This document shows, one piece after another, positions 18,133 to 28,342 of a stretch of 64,000 nt of DNA (the stretch's first letter is position 1; each line of letters starts with the position of its first letter). The notes under the pieces were generated by a model, which saw nothing but the letters and a program-made list of their open reading frames with translations, was not told where the DNA came from and made no database searches. Origin of the DNA: Defluviitoga tunisiensis (GTDB lineage: Bacteria > Thermotogota > Thermotogae > Petrotogales > Petrotogaceae); NCBI RefSeq assembly GCF_000953715.1, contig NZ_LN824141.1, positions 124,001 to 188,000 on the forward strand. The letters are read 5' to 3'. The position numbers and the translations under genes were made by a program.

Positions 18133-19508
18133 AAAAAAAACTAATACTCATTCTTGGCTTGCTTTTAACGGTTTTGAGTATATTTGGAATAAGTTTTGAA
18201 GAATTGTACAGACAAAACTTGAACAAAAGTTCTACTTATGTTCAGGCTGAAATGAACTTAAAAAACGCGGAATTAGAGATGAAACAAATAGATCAATTCT
18301 TTGTACCTTATCTACAAATTTCTTTGAATACTATACTCAAAGCAGAAATTACGACTCCCGAAAGTGAAACTGAAGTAGGAGGTTTTATATTTAACTCAAG
18401 TGGAAATATGATAGGTTATAGTTTCTCACTAAATACGAATTTTGCAGAAGTTTTTGGAACAAGTATAGGACTTTCATTTCCCTTTAAAATATATTTTGAT
18501 GATGATAAAAGTGGGTTTTACGGTCCTTGGAGCACAGTGGAAGAAAAGCTTTATGAACAAATCGCAATTGTTGCTTCTCGTGATTTAAAAAAAGTAGATA
18601 AGGCTGAGAGATTAAGTACTGAATCAAAATATTATTCTGCTTTATCAAGTTATTATCTAGCACAAACCAACGAATTTATAAATACAGTCGAAGACATATT
18701 TAATAGGTACTACAATGAAAAGGTTATAGAACTTTCTCAAAAACAAATAAACATTTTGCAAAATCAATATAACACTGCTACAGAAGAGAAGGCAAAGGAA
18801 GAAATTGAAAAACAAATATTAACAGCACAAAAAAGCCTTGAAAGCTTAAAGGCAAACAATGTTTCATTGGAATATTTTGATTTTTCAGAAAATCTATATA
18901 ATGAAACCAAAAATATAATAGATAATATAATTTCTCAAAACACATATGTATCAAAAGATATAACTGAAAGACTAGATTTAAAAGCTTTAATCCTAAATGA
19001 AGAAGCATCCAACATCCAAAAAAAGTTTTGGTTTTTACCATATCTACCTTTTTCAAAATTAACACTTAGTGTGCAACCTTTTACCATTGATGAAGAGGAT
19101 AAATGGAAACCAACGTGGAGTATAGGTTTGGATTTTCAGCTGACAATTTTTGATAAAGGCGAGAGAAAGCTCGCATCTGACAATATGAAATCAAACTTAG
19201 CCAATCTAACCTATGAAGAAAGTGTCAAAAAAATAGAAGAAACAATTAGAGGTCTTGAAACAAAAAGAAAAACTTTGAGTTACGACATTAATATAGCCTA
19301 TATTGATTTAAAAAACGCACAAGAAGATTATGAAAAAAACATAGATCTTTATAAAAAGGGATTCATAACACAAGATGACTTAAGTTTATCTGAGATAGCT
19401 CTACAAATGAATAAATTAAATTTAGAAAATACTGAAAATAGCATAAGAATAAATGAACTTAGATTAATGCAACAGTATTATGTAAATCTATGGGGTGATA
19501 ATAATTGA
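18129..19508 (+). CDS. TolC-family outer-membrane channel protein
   Basis: 459 residues, GTG start inside the previous gene's stop (GTGA). Signal peptide at about 1-20. Unlike its neighbour it has strand-rich segments suited to an outer-membrane barrel (VGGFIFNSSGNMIGYSFSLN, LSVQPFTIDE, WSIGLDFQLTIFDKGERKL) between long helical coiled-coil stretches. FDKGERKLA is a typical TolC-repeat element. It would form the trimeric outer-membrane exit duct for the MacA/MacB pump encoded next. Its stop overlaps the next start (TTGA). Confidence 0.8.
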   Translation: MKKKLILILGLLLTVLSIFGISFEELYRQNLNKSSTYVQAEMNLKNAELEMKQIDQFFVPYLQISLNTILKAEITTPESETEVGGFIFNSSGNMIGYSFSLNTNFAEVFGTSIGLSFPFKIYFDDDKSGFYGPWSTVEEKLYEQIAIVASRDLKKVDKAERLSTESKYYSALSSYYLAQTNEFINTVEDIFNRYYNEKVIELSQKQINILQNQYNTATEEKAKEEIEKQILTAQKSLESLKANNVSLEYFDFSENLYNETKNIIDNIISQNTYVSKDITERLDLKALILNEEASNIQKKFWFLPYLPFSKLTLSVQPFTIDEEDKWKPTWSIGLDFQLTIFDKGERKLASDNMKSNLANLTYEESVKKIEETIRGLETKRKTLSYDINIAYIDLKNAQEDYEKNIDLYKKGFITQDDLSLSEIALQMNKLNLENTENSIRINELRLMQQYYVNLWGDNN

Positions 19509-20587
19509 AAAAGAGAACTAAAATAACTATTTGGACAATTGTAATAATTGCTATTGTAATTATTGGTTCTTTTATACTTTTATCTAGGAACAAATCTAAA
19601 ATAAGTTCAGACACAGGTCTATCATCTTCAATATACCTAAAATACCAGGTAAAAACTGATATAGGAGATTCAATTGAAGTAGTAGGAACCGTTCAAGCGT
19701 CAACAAAATCTGTAATGCCTAAGGTTTCTGGAGAAATCAAAGAAATTTATGTTGAGAAGGGAGACCATGTTGAAGCTGGTCAATTGCTTGCTAAAATAGA
19801 TGATCTACAGTATCAAGTTCAATACTTAAACGCTTTGAATGATTATGAGTCTTCATCCAATTTAGGCGAAAGAATGAAACAAGTGAAAAAGCTTCAGTTA
19901 GATTTAGCTGAAAAAAATTTAGGATACACGAATATTACAGCTCCGGTATCAGGCGTAATTAGCGAGGTAAATGTTACAGAAAAGGATGTTATAGGCACAA
20001 CTGCAGCAGCTTTTACAATAGTTGAAGATAACAATCTTAAGGTAAAAGTTGCTATAGATGAAATTGATATACCTTTGATAAAAGAGGGAATGGAGGCAAC
20101 AATAGTTTTTGACTCGTTAAACTTAAATTTACCCGGAAGAATAAGTTGGATTAGCCCAACTGCAACAACTGATATGGGTATTGTGGTTATCCCAATAGAA
20201 ATAGAATTCGAAGAAGAAGATGTTAATCAATATCCTATCATTTCAGGAATGACTGCAGATGTAGAAATAGTCACACTTAAATTAGAAGACACAGTGGCTG
20301 TACCTAAAGATGCAATTCAAATAGGGCCTGATGGTTCAAAAATGGTTTATAAAATGACTCAGGAAGGCGGAATGGAACCAGTCCAGGTTCAAACTGGTAG
20401 AGAAACAGATAAAATGGTTGAAATAACCTCAGGTTTAAGCAAAGAAGATGTAGTTTTAATAATTCCATCCTCTCAAGAGGCTGATAGATTGATGCAACAA
20501 TACGGATTAACTATTAGTATTCCTTCAATAACCCCAACAACACCCAGCAGAGTTCCACCCACAGGTGGAGGAAGAGGTGGATTTTAA
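19505..20587 (+). CDS. macA: Periplasmic adaptor (membrane fusion) protein, MacA/HlyD type
   Basis: 360 residues. One N-terminal membrane helix (about 7-26), then a split lipoyl domain (MPKVSGEIKEIYVEKGDHVE and TAPVSGVISEVNVTEKDVIG) around a short helical hairpin, then beta-barrel and membrane-proximal domains (DTVAVPKDAIQIG, ITSGLSKEDVVLI). The C-terminus is Pro/Thr/Gly-rich. It links the inner-membrane ABC pump to the outer-membrane TolC channel. The TTG start overlaps the upstream stop, and its own stop shares one base with the next ATG. The very short coiled hairpin suggests a tight fit with the long TolC-like partners. Confidence 0.88.
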   Translation: MKKRTKITIWTIVIIAIVIIGSFILLSRNKSKISSDTGLSSSIYLKYQVKTDIGDSIEVVGTVQASTKSVMPKVSGEIKEIYVEKGDHVEAGQLLAKIDDLQYQVQYLNALNDYESSSNLGERMKQVKKLQLDLAEKNLGYTNITAPVSGVISEVNVTEKDVIGTTAAAFTIVEDNNLKVKVAIDEIDIPLIKEGMEATIVFDSLNLNLPGRISWISPTATTDMGIVVIPIEIEFEEEDVNQYPIISGMTADVEIVTLKLEDTVAVPKDAIQIGPDGSKMVYKMTQEGGMEPVQVQTGRETDKMVEITSGLSKEDVVLIIPSSQEADRLMQQYGLTISIPSITPTTPSRVPPTGGGRGGF

Positions 20588-21288
20588 TGCCGGGAACTGT
20601 TTTAGAATTGAGAGATGTTTGGAAAGTCTATGAGATGGGGGAAGTGAAAGTTGAAGCCCTTAAAGGTATTTCTTTCAATCTTGAAGAAGGAGAATATACT
20701 ATAATAATCGGACCTTCAGGAAGTGGTAAATCTACTTTACTTCAAATTTTGGGTTGTTTAGATCTACCTACAAAGGGAAAGGTTATTATTGAAGGAATTG
20801 AAGTTTCAAGAATGAAAGGTTCACAACTTGCAAAAATTAGAAATCAAAAAATAGGTTTTATATTTCAAAGTTTCAACCTTTTACCTAAGTATACAGCTTT
20901 AGAAAATGTTGAGCTACCTATGCTTTATGCGGGAGTTCCTGCTAAAAAAAGAAGAGAAAGAGCTAAAGAACTTCTTGAAATGGTTGGACTAGGCAATAGA
21001 CTGGATCATAAACCTACACAATTATCTGGTGGCCAGCAACAAAGAGTTGCTATAGCAAGAGCGCTAGCAAATGATCCTGCGATTATTTTGGCAGATGAAC
21101 CTACCGGTAACCTAGATACAAAAAGCGGAGAAGAAGTCTTTAGAATATTCGAAGAATTAAATGAAAAAGGGGTAACTTTAGCTATTGTTACCCATGATAT
21201 GAGATGGTTAGACAGAGGAAGTAAGATTATCAAGCTACTTGATGGAAAGATCGAAGAAATAGAGGTGAAAGCCGTTGGAAATACTTAA
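20587..21288 (+). CDS. ABC transporter ATP-binding protein, MacB/LolD type
   Basis: 233 residues. Complete nucleotide-binding domain: GPSGSGKST (Walker A), Q-loop IFQSFNLL, signature LSGGQQQR, Walker B IILADEPTGNLD and the H-loop histidine in IVTHD. The LPKYTALENVELPMLYAGV region is typical of the MacB/LolD group, which powers mechanotransmission-type export rather than substrate transport through the membrane part. The ATG overlaps the adaptor stop, and the permease start lies 14 nt inside this gene. In many bacteria this domain is fused to the permease; here it is separate. Confidence 0.95.
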   Translation: MPGTVLELRDVWKVYEMGEVKVEALKGISFNLEEGEYTIIIGPSGSGKSTLLQILGCLDLPTKGKVIIEGIEVSRMKGSQLAKIRNQKIGFIFQSFNLLPKYTALENVELPMLYAGVPAKKRRERAKELLEMVGLGNRLDHKPTQLSGGQQQRVAIARALANDPAIILADEPTGNLDTKSGEEVFRIFEELNEKGVTLAIVTHDMRWLDRGSKIIKLLDGKIEEIEVKAVGNT

Positions 21289-22483
21289 AGAAACATTTAG
21301 ATCTTTACTCGATAATAAGCTGAGAACCTTCCTGTCTATGTTGGGAATAATTATCGGCGTAGCAGCTGTAATGGCAATCGTTGCAATCGGCGATGGAGCA
21401 AGAGAAGAAATCAATAAAACTGTTTCTTCTTTAGGTTCTAACATCATAATGGTTACCTCCTCTGTTTATTCGAGATTTGCTTCACAACCTCTAGAGTTTG
21501 ATGATGCTATAAATATTACAGCCATGGTTCCTGGAGCTAAAAGCGCTACCGGATTGCTAAGTTCTAGTCTCACAGTTGAGAGTAAGGGAGAAAACACTAC
21601 TGCAAGCGTTTTTGGTGTTTTACCTGATTTTTTTGAAATAATGAATTTAGATATAGCATATGGAAGAGCTATTAACGATAATGACTTGGAAGAGCTTAGT
21701 AGCATAGCAGTAATCGGTTATAACATCGCTGATAAACTTTTTGGAAGACAAGATGTCGTTGGAGAACGCTTTAATATCATACAAACTGGCTCAAAAGGAA
21801 GCCGAAAAATTACATTTGAGATTGTTGGCGTACTTAAAAAAACAGGTAGTAGATTATTATTTAATGTAGATGACTTGGTCGTTCTTCCATATAATATAGC
21901 AGATTATAGACTTTTTCACACTAAGGGTAGAACTAACCAAATATTGGTATCTGCAGTTGATGAAAAAAGTGCGCAACTTGCCACAATGGGTATAGATTTT
22001 TATCTGTACAGAAAATTCCAAGATACAAACAAATATACTATATTAAGTCAGGAAGCCATTTTGGATGCCGTTAATCAAATTACAGGTATTTTTAATGTAA
22101 TTCTTGTTGGTATAGCATCTATTTCATTAGTAGTAGGTGGAATAGGAATAATGAACATTATGCTTGTAACAGTTAAAGAAAGAACTAGAGAAATAGGAAT
22201 AAAAATGGCTATTGGCGCAAGTAGAAAAAGAATCCTTCTAGAATTTTTATTAGAAAGTATAATTTTAACAGTAATAGCTGGTATAATAGGAATGATTCTT
22301 GGTGTATTTTTATCAAGCCTAATTGCATATTTTGGAAAAGCTTTTGGCTTATCGGCTGTTTTTACAATAAAATCTATACTTTTATCTTTTGGTGTTTCTG
22401 CTGCAATAGGTCTGTTTTTCGGAATATACCCAGCAAATCAAGCATCTAAGTTAAGTCCTGTAGAAGCCCTAAGACACGAATAA
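21275..22483 (+). CDS. MacB-type ABC transporter permease
   Basis: 402 residues, TTG start overlapping the ATPase gene by 14 nt. Topology is one N-terminal membrane helix (LSMLGIIIGVAAVMAIVAIGDG), a large periplasmic domain (about 45-270) and three C-terminal helices beginning GIASISLVVGGIGIMNIMLV. The VKERTREIGIKMAIGASRKRI coupling helix and the closing PANQASKLSPVEALRHE are diagnostic of the MacB family. With the adaptor and TolC proteins it forms a tripartite pump for peptides, lipids, toxins or macrolides; the substrate cannot be told. Confidence 0.93.
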   Translation: MEILKETFRSLLDNKLRTFLSMLGIIIGVAAVMAIVAIGDGAREEINKTVSSLGSNIIMVTSSVYSRFASQPLEFDDAINITAMVPGAKSATGLLSSSLTVESKGENTTASVFGVLPDFFEIMNLDIAYGRAINDNDLEELSSIAVIGYNIADKLFGRQDVVGERFNIIQTGSKGSRKITFEIVGVLKKTGSRLLFNVDDLVVLPYNIADYRLFHTKGRTNQILVSAVDEKSAQLATMGIDFYLYRKFQDTNKYTILSQEAILDAVNQITGIFNVILVGIASISLVVGGIGIMNIMLVTVKERTREIGIKMAIGASRKRILLEFLLESIILTVIAGIIGMILGVFLSSLIAYFGKAFGLSAVFTIKSILLSFGVSAAIGLFFGIYPANQASKLSPVEALRHE

Positions 22484-22499
22484 AGAAGGTGTATCTATA

Positions 22500-23657
22500 A
22501 TGGAAGACATAATTTTCCCAAAATTATTTTTGTGGGGGGCAAATAGCCCTCCCTTCTCTCATTCTTTTTTTAATCCTGAAAATGATGTCACTGAGTTCAA
22601 AAAAAATATTTCAAATAAAATTGATTTAATCAATTCTCTAAATGTTAATTCATTTAGGTTTGCATTGAATTGGAACGATCTCATTAATGATTCTTCAAGA
22701 TCAATAAAAAAATATAATTACTTTATAGATCTATTAATTCAAAATAATTTAGAACCCATTATTAATATCTTTGATTTCGATTTTTTTCAAATAAAATTCA
22801 ATGATGATAATTTTCTTTCTTTTATTTTAGATATATGTAAAAAAATGTTCTATGATTTTGGAAATAAAATTCAGTTTTATTCAGTCTTAAACAATCCTAT
22901 GAAATTTTTGAAGGTCACTTACCTTTATAATAATATCTCTGATTTTTCAACTTTGTCTAACTTATTTGAAAGAGTTATTCAATTTTATGAAAAAGTTTAT
23001 AATATCATTAAATTATCAAATTCTTTGGCAAAAGTCTCTATTTCTGAAGATTTATATTTTAATTTAAATGAAACTTTTTCCTTTAATCAAGGTAAAACCA
23101 AAATAAAAAGCAATGAATTCTATTTTTCTATGTTTGATTCTTTAATTAATGGAAAAAGTCCATTTTTTATACTAGAAGACAATATCCACTATGACATTGA
23201 TTTTATTGGATTAAACTTCAATGAATTTGCTTATTTCCCTTCTGATGAATATGCTGGTTTGTTGACTGGATTCAAAACAGATTCAAATAAAGAATACGAT
23301 AAGCAAAGTTACACTCATTTTAAAGATATATTAGAAAGATGTTCAGAAGATTATGATATTCCAATACTAATTACAGAAAATTCAATTGGTGAAGATTTGA
23401 ACACTTTGAAAATTAACTCTTTAATAGACAATATTTATCAAGTTAACGATAGCATATCTAAGAAAAACTGTAAAATTTTTGGTTATATCTACAATTCTTT
23501 AACAGACTTCAAGGTGAATAATCATTCTATAAAAAATGGATTATATGAAATTAATTTTAAATATAATGATTACATCCCTAGAAATTTTGCTAAGATTTAT
23601 TCTAATATAGCAAAAACTAACTCGATTACAGAAAACTATCTGAAATTCATTAATTAA
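22500..23657 (+). CDS. GH1-fold protein lacking the catalytic acid/base (probable pseudoenzyme)
   Basis: 385 residues. The family 1 glycosidase plan is visible: FLWGANSPPFS (family FLWG), SFRFALNWNDLI (YRFSISWPR), LEPIINIFDFDFFQ (where family members have LYHWDLPQ), VLNNP at 129-133 (TFNEP), DFIGLNF (DFLGINYY) and ILITENS at 289-295 (ITENG). The acid/base Glu of NEP is Asn132, and the glycone-binding His of YHWD is Asp92. The Q of YQIEG and the W/E of the C-terminal WSLLDNFEW are also missing, while nucleophile E293 remains. It is shorter than true GH1 enzymes (about 440-480). It starts 16 nt after the permease stop, so it belongs to the export operon. No signal peptide. It may bind rather than cleave a sugar. 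Confidence 0.75.
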   Translation: MEDIIFPKLFLWGANSPPFSHSFFNPENDVTEFKKNISNKIDLINSLNVNSFRFALNWNDLINDSSRSIKKYNYFIDLLIQNNLEPIINIFDFDFFQIKFNDDNFLSFILDICKKMFYDFGNKIQFYSVLNNPMKFLKVTYLYNNISDFSTLSNLFERVIQFYEKVYNIIKLSNSLAKVSISEDLYFNLNETFSFNQGKTKIKSNEFYFSMFDSLINGKSPFFILEDNIHYDIDFIGLNFNEFAYFPSDEYAGLLTGFKTDSNKEYDKQSYTHFKDILERCSEDYDIPILITENSIGEDLNTLKINSLIDNIYQVNDSISKKNCKIFGYIYNSLTDFKVNNHSIKNGLYEINFKYNDYIPRNFAKIYSNIAKTNSITENYLKFIN

Positions 23658-23740
23658 TCATTTAGTTGTTTTATAAATTCAATTTTTTGTTTGTTTTAAT
23701 TTTTCAATATATTTTACTAATTAAAAATGGGGTGGGAAAA

Positions 23741-26700
23741 ATGAGAAGATCTTCATTGCTTTTGTTCCTAATCATTATTTTCTCTCTTTCAGGATTTTCT
23801 TTCATATATATCAACGGAAACAACATTATAAAAAAAGGAGAAAAAATACAAATATCTGGTTATGATGAGAAACAGGTGTTATTGACTGTTTACAAAGTTT
23901 CATATCCTCTTGATGTAATTTTGTATCAACAATCACTTCCTGAAATTGAAAAATCATATCTATATTCAAAAACCTTAAAAGCTGATAAAGAAGCTAATAT
24001 TAATAACACTATAGAATTCGAAGAGCTTGGATTATATTACTTAGAATTTCAGAGTATTGATTCTAAAAAAAATTACTATGAAGAAGTATTGGTAACAGAA
24101 ACAAACTTTATAGCTACTTATGATGGAGATAAATTTTTTATTAAAATATACAACACTAACACACTAGATGATGTTAAAAGCAGAATAATATTGCAAGATA
24201 CCAACGGTAAAACTGAAATATATAATAATATATCTGAATTGAAAACAAATTTTTCTTCTTTAAAACGTGTAGTAGTAGAAAATGATTCAGGTATTCAATT
24301 TCAAAATTTCTATTCAAAAAGCAAGATTTATAAAGATTCCCCTTTACAAATTATTACTGATAGGCCTTTATACAAACCTAATCAAACAATAAATTTTAGG
24401 GTGATATCCTACCAACAAGATAACAATAAATATATCTTCAAAAACGACAACATTATTAATGTTAATATCCTAGATCCTTCTGGAAACCAGATTTTATCTC
24501 AGACATATAAAACCGATAATTTTGGTGGAGCCAACGGACAATACTATCTCTCAGAATCAGCACCTTTAGGATACTACAGTATTCAACTTACTTCTCAAGA
24601 TGGTGAATCTTATTACAATGGTTTCTATGTCCAAGATTATGTTAAACCTGAATATTTCGTTGAAATTTCAACCGATGAAGATACATATTATACCAATGAC
24701 TTAATAAATTTTTCCATCAAATTAACTTACTTAAATGGCAATCCAGTTAAAAATGCAAATATATCTCTCTATGTTTACTACGATAACCTATATGGCTATG
24801 AAGGAAGATCTCTTTTATATCAAACTGTAACTTTTACTGATGAAAATGGTATTTTAAATATACCAATTAAGGTACAAGATGGTCATGAAGGGTATTACAC
24901 GCTGGAAACTATAATAGTTGATGAAAGCCAGCGTCAAATTCAAGAAACCCATCAGGTTAGAATTATGGATGGAAGTTATCTCATAGAACTTGATAATAGA
25001 TATGTTCAAGCTAAACCTAACGAAACTGTTACTTTCAACGGCACCATTACCGATCGCCAAGGTAGTCTTGCTGAAGGCAACTTGAAAATTGATCTTTACA
25101 AACAGGTATGGGATGAGGAAGCCTGGAAAACAATAAACATTTTAGAAAATACTTTTTATATTCCTATAAAAAATGGAATATTATCTTTTGAGTATTCTTT
25201 TTCTGAAGAAGCTAGTTATTTTGCTAACCTTTTTTTTGAAGATTCTTCGACTAGTTTTAATGTTTACATTTCTCCTTATGCTAGAACTACACATGCTTAT
25301 TTTTCGCATTTTGAAATTAAAGATCGTTTAATTCGGTTTTCTATAGACTCAGATATTAATTCAACAGGTTTAATATTTTTGGCAGGAAGAGAGATATATG
25401 ATTTTGTTGAATACAGTAGTAGTAAAAATGAATATATTTTTGAAATTCCAGATAATTTGCTTGAAAGAAATATTTTCATTCATGCTATTTTATTTAATAA
25501 AGAAGGAAAAGAAGTTCTACAAAAATCTATTGATTTAGGAAAGTTAGAAAAATTGTCTTTCTCATATGTAATTAATACTGATAAAGAAACATATGCTCCT
25601 AAAGACGATGTGTCCATACAAATTGAGGCTGAAGAAGAAGGTGTTTTTACATTAAGCGTTGTAGATGAAGGTATTTATCTTCTAGTTGAAGACAGAAAAG
25701 ATATACTAAATGAGTTATACCCAAAATTGTATTACGTCGAACCTCTTATTACTACTGGTACTAGTTACATTTATATACCTAAAAATTTGTATGGTTTAAC
25801 TCTTGAAGAAAGTGATGTCTTTACTTCTTACAAAGGAAGCGATGAATTAAGTGTTAATACCAGAGAATATTTCCCTGATACAGCCTTGTGGATCCCTTTT
25901 ATTGAAACAAAAAACAGGAAAGCCGAAATAGTCTTTACTAACCCTGATTCATTGACAACATGGAGAATAACTTCTTATGGATTTACAAAAGACGGTGAAA
26001 AAATTAATAAAACTACAACCACTTATAAGAGCAACTTAGACTTTTACGTAAGACCTCTACTTCCAAATTTTGCTGTGATAGGAGACAAAGCTAATTTTTA
26101 TCTTGTAATTTACAATAACACTGATGAAACTAGAAACATAAAATATAAAATAGATACAGACGAAACAATTAGTATAACCCCTAAAAATGGTGAATTAACA
26201 CTTTTACCAAATTCTCAAACAACTCTTCGTTTAAACCTCGAAGCCCTAAAAATAGGTGAATCAACAATTACATTCGATTTTGGTCATGATATAGTTAAAC
26301 TTCCTTTTTCTGTAAAATCAGATGAAATTTGGGAAGACGTTATTAAATTAGTAGATACTACAAATGGGTATACAATAAAAAAAGGAGAGTTTTATCGACC
26401 ATTTAATTTAGATACTTTAATGATTGATTCTTTAAATTATCTACGAAACTATTCTTATAAGTGTAGTGAGCAAGTAGTTTCTGTTATTGTTCCTCTTCTT
26501 ACTGCAACAAAAAAAGGATATATAATTGAAGATCTGGATCAAAAGGTCACAGAAACCCTTCAAATTCTTTATAAATACCAGAAAGATGATGGTGGCTGGG
26601 GATGGTGGGGAACTAGTGAAGAATCTCATCCGGAAATAAGCGCTTATGTCATGTATGGATTAAAAAAGATTGAGGATGAAGGATATTATGTATCGCAGGC

Positions 26701-28342
26701 CACTCTTTCAAATGGATTATCTTATCTGAAAAAGCATGTATCATCAGGATTTGTTTACCATGTTTTAAATCTCTATGGAATTGAGTCAGAGTTTACTCCT
26801 AAAAATATTTTAGATGAACTTTACTACTCATTTTATCATAGAGAATATCTTGATAATATTATTCCAAAAATAAACGAAAAAGAAGATATAGCCTTCATTG
26901 ATTTTTTTGATGATAATTATTTTTACTCAATAACTGATGCAAATGCAGTTCTTTTAGATCTTCTTTTACAAGAAAATGAATACTTTTCTACTTCATTGAA
27001 AGTGTTCAAGTTCTTGCTTTCAAGTAAAAAAGGATATACCTGGTACTCGACCAAAGAAATTTCAAAAATTCTTGATATTATCTTAAGACATCAAGAATTC
27101 TTTTCTGTAGATATGTCAAACTTGAAATATGAAAATAATGATTTTATTATTGCTCAAAACGATATTTTTCTATACAATCAAGGTCTATATGAAATAAATA
27201 CACAAAATCTTTTAGAACCTTCAACGACAGAAAACGGCATCATTTTAAACAAAATACTTTACAAAAAGAACAACGTACAAGCTGAAAAAGAAGAAAATAG
27301 GTATATCATCGATGCCTTTCTTGAAATAGATGAATCACAAATTCCATCTAACATATATTTCAAATCTGAAACGAATATATTAGAAAGAGATAATGAACTT
27401 ACATGGTACAATGTATACCAAACTCAAATTATTTATCAAGAAAACAATCTTCAAATAAAGTATGATAACAGAACTAATAGACTATATATCAACGAGCTAT
27501 TTGTGGAAAACCCACGAATGTTAATTAAAAACTCTAAGTTTATTTATATAATAAAAGATGAAAGATTATTTGAATATGAGATTTGTACTAATAATTTCAA
27601 GGAATATACTATATTAAATAATACAAGAATTAAATCTATGGCTCTTTTAAATAATAAACCTATCCTGTTAGTAGAAAATATTAATACCAATAAGGATTAT
27701 TTATACATAGAAGACAAATATGAAAGCCTTTCTATGAACGTTCAAGATATAGATGTATATCAGAACAACATTATATTATTCTCAGATAGAATGTATTTGT
27801 GGGATAATTCATCAAAAACAACTAAAAGTCTGTTCCCTATTAGTGGAAATAAACTAATTAATATGTCTCAAAGTAGTGTTGAAATTTTTGGGAATGTTAA
27901 GTTTAAGGGAAATTCAAAATATGTGGGGCCTTTAGGCCTCTATAAAATAGATTTTATAAGCAATAACGAAAAATATTTTAAAGAAGGCGATGTTGTAAAA
28001 GTTGTAATATCTATGCAATCTGATATTCCTCAATTCTTAGTCACAGAAGATTATCTACCAGGCAATGTTCAAATCCTAGAAAACTATTCAGAAAAAAATA
28101 TGTCTCAGTCTTCTAAATTTTATTATAGTTGGTATTCTCCATGGAATTATTGGTATAGTGCAAGAGAAATAAGAAAAGATAAAATTGCATTTTTCTCATC
28201 TGGTTATAAAAATGGACAATACAGTTATTATATGAGATTATTAAATTCAGGAGAATACAACGTTCTTCCAGCAGTTTCATTTACAATGTATTGGCAAGAA
28301 ACATATGGAACTAGTGAAAGTATAGTACTAGATGTGAAGTAA
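23741..28342 (+). CDS. Bacterial alpha-2-macroglobulin with thioester motif
   Basis: About 1533 residues with an N-terminal signal (LLLFLIIIFSLSGFS; no lipobox Cys). ATG 23741 is preferred over the longer open frame because GGGGTGGG precedes it and a normal signal peptide follows. Repeated MG domains fill the first half (DRPLYKPNQTINFRV; KPEYFVEISTDEDTYYTND). The A2M core includes VVDEGIYLL and the TTWRITSYGFTKDG stretch. The thioester C908-S-E-Q911 lies before the alpha/alpha toroid (DDGGWGWWGTSEESHPEISAYV). About 150 residues near the C-terminus (KFIYIIKDERLFEYEI, IILFSDRMYLWDN) look like propeller strands inserted before the last MG domain. These proteins trap attacking proteases in the periplasm. 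In many bacteria they pair with penicillin-binding protein 1C; here a class A PBP lies about 4.7 kb downstream. Confidence 0.88.
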   Translation: MRRSSLLLFLIIIFSLSGFSFIYINGNNIIKKGEKIQISGYDEKQVLLTVYKVSYPLDVILYQQSLPEIEKSYLYSKTLKADKEANINNTIEFEELGLYYLEFQSIDSKKNYYEEVLVTETNFIATYDGDKFFIKIYNTNTLDDVKSRIILQDTNGKTEIYNNISELKTNFSSLKRVVVENDSGIQFQNFYSKSKIYKDSPLQIITDRPLYKPNQTINFRVISYQQDNNKYIFKNDNIINVNILDPSGNQILSQTYKTDNFGGANGQYYLSESAPLGYYSIQLTSQDGESYYNGFYVQDYVKPEYFVEISTDEDTYYTNDLINFSIKLTYLNGNPVKNANISLYVYYDNLYGYEGRSLLYQTVTFTDENGILNIPIKVQDGHEGYYTLETIIVDESQRQIQETHQVRIMDGSYLIELDNRYVQAKPNETVTFNGTITDRQGSLAEGNLKIDLYKQVWDEEAWKTINILENTFYIPIKNGILSFEYSFSEEASYFANLFFEDSSTSFNVYISPYARTTHAYFSHFEIKDRLIRFSIDSDINSTGLIFLAGREIYDFVEYSSSKNEYIFEIPDNLLERNIFIHAILFNKEGKEVLQKSIDLGKLEKLSFSYVINTDKETYAPKDDVSIQIEAEEEGVFTLSVVDEGIYLLVEDRKDILNELYPKLYYVEPLITTGTSYIYIPKNLYGLTLEESDVFTSYKGSDELSVNTREYFPDTALWIPFIETKNRKAEIVFTNPDSLTTWRITSYGFTKDGEKINKTTTTYKSNLDFYVRPLLPNFAVIGDKANFYLVIYNNTDETRNIKYKIDTDETISITPKNGELTLLPNSQTTLRLNLEALKIGESTITFDFGHDIVKLPFSVKSDEIWEDVIKLVDTTNGYTIKKGEFYRPFNLDTLMIDSLNYLRNYSYKCSEQVVSVIVPLLTATKKGYIIEDLDQKVTETLQILYKYQKDDGGWGWWGTSEESHPEISAYVMYGLKKIEDEGYYVSQATLSNGLSYLKKHVSSGFVYHVLNLYGIESEFTPKNILDELYYSFYHREYLDNIIPKINEKEDIAFIDFFDDNYFYSITDANAVLLDLLLQENEYFSTSLKVFKFLLSSKKGYTWYSTKEISKILDIILRHQEFFSVDMSNLKYENNDFIIAQNDIFLYNQGLYEINTQNLLEPSTTENGIILNKILYKKNNVQAEKEENRYIIDAFLEIDESQIPSNIYFKSETNILERDNELTWYNVYQTQIIYQENNLQIKYDNRTNRLYINELFVENPRMLIKNSKFIYIIKDERLFEYEICTNNFKEYTILNNTRIKSMALLNNKPILLVENINTNKDYLYIEDKYESLSMNVQDIDVYQNNIILFSDRMYLWDNSSKTTKSLFPISGNKLINMSQSSVEIFGNVKFKGNSKYVGPLGLYKIDFISNNEKYFKEGDVVKVVISMQSDIPQFLVTEDYLPGNVQILENYSEKNMSQSSKFYYSWYSPWNYWYSAREIRKDKIAFFSSGYKNGQYSYYMRLLNSGEYNVLPAVSFTMYWQETYGTSESIVLDVK

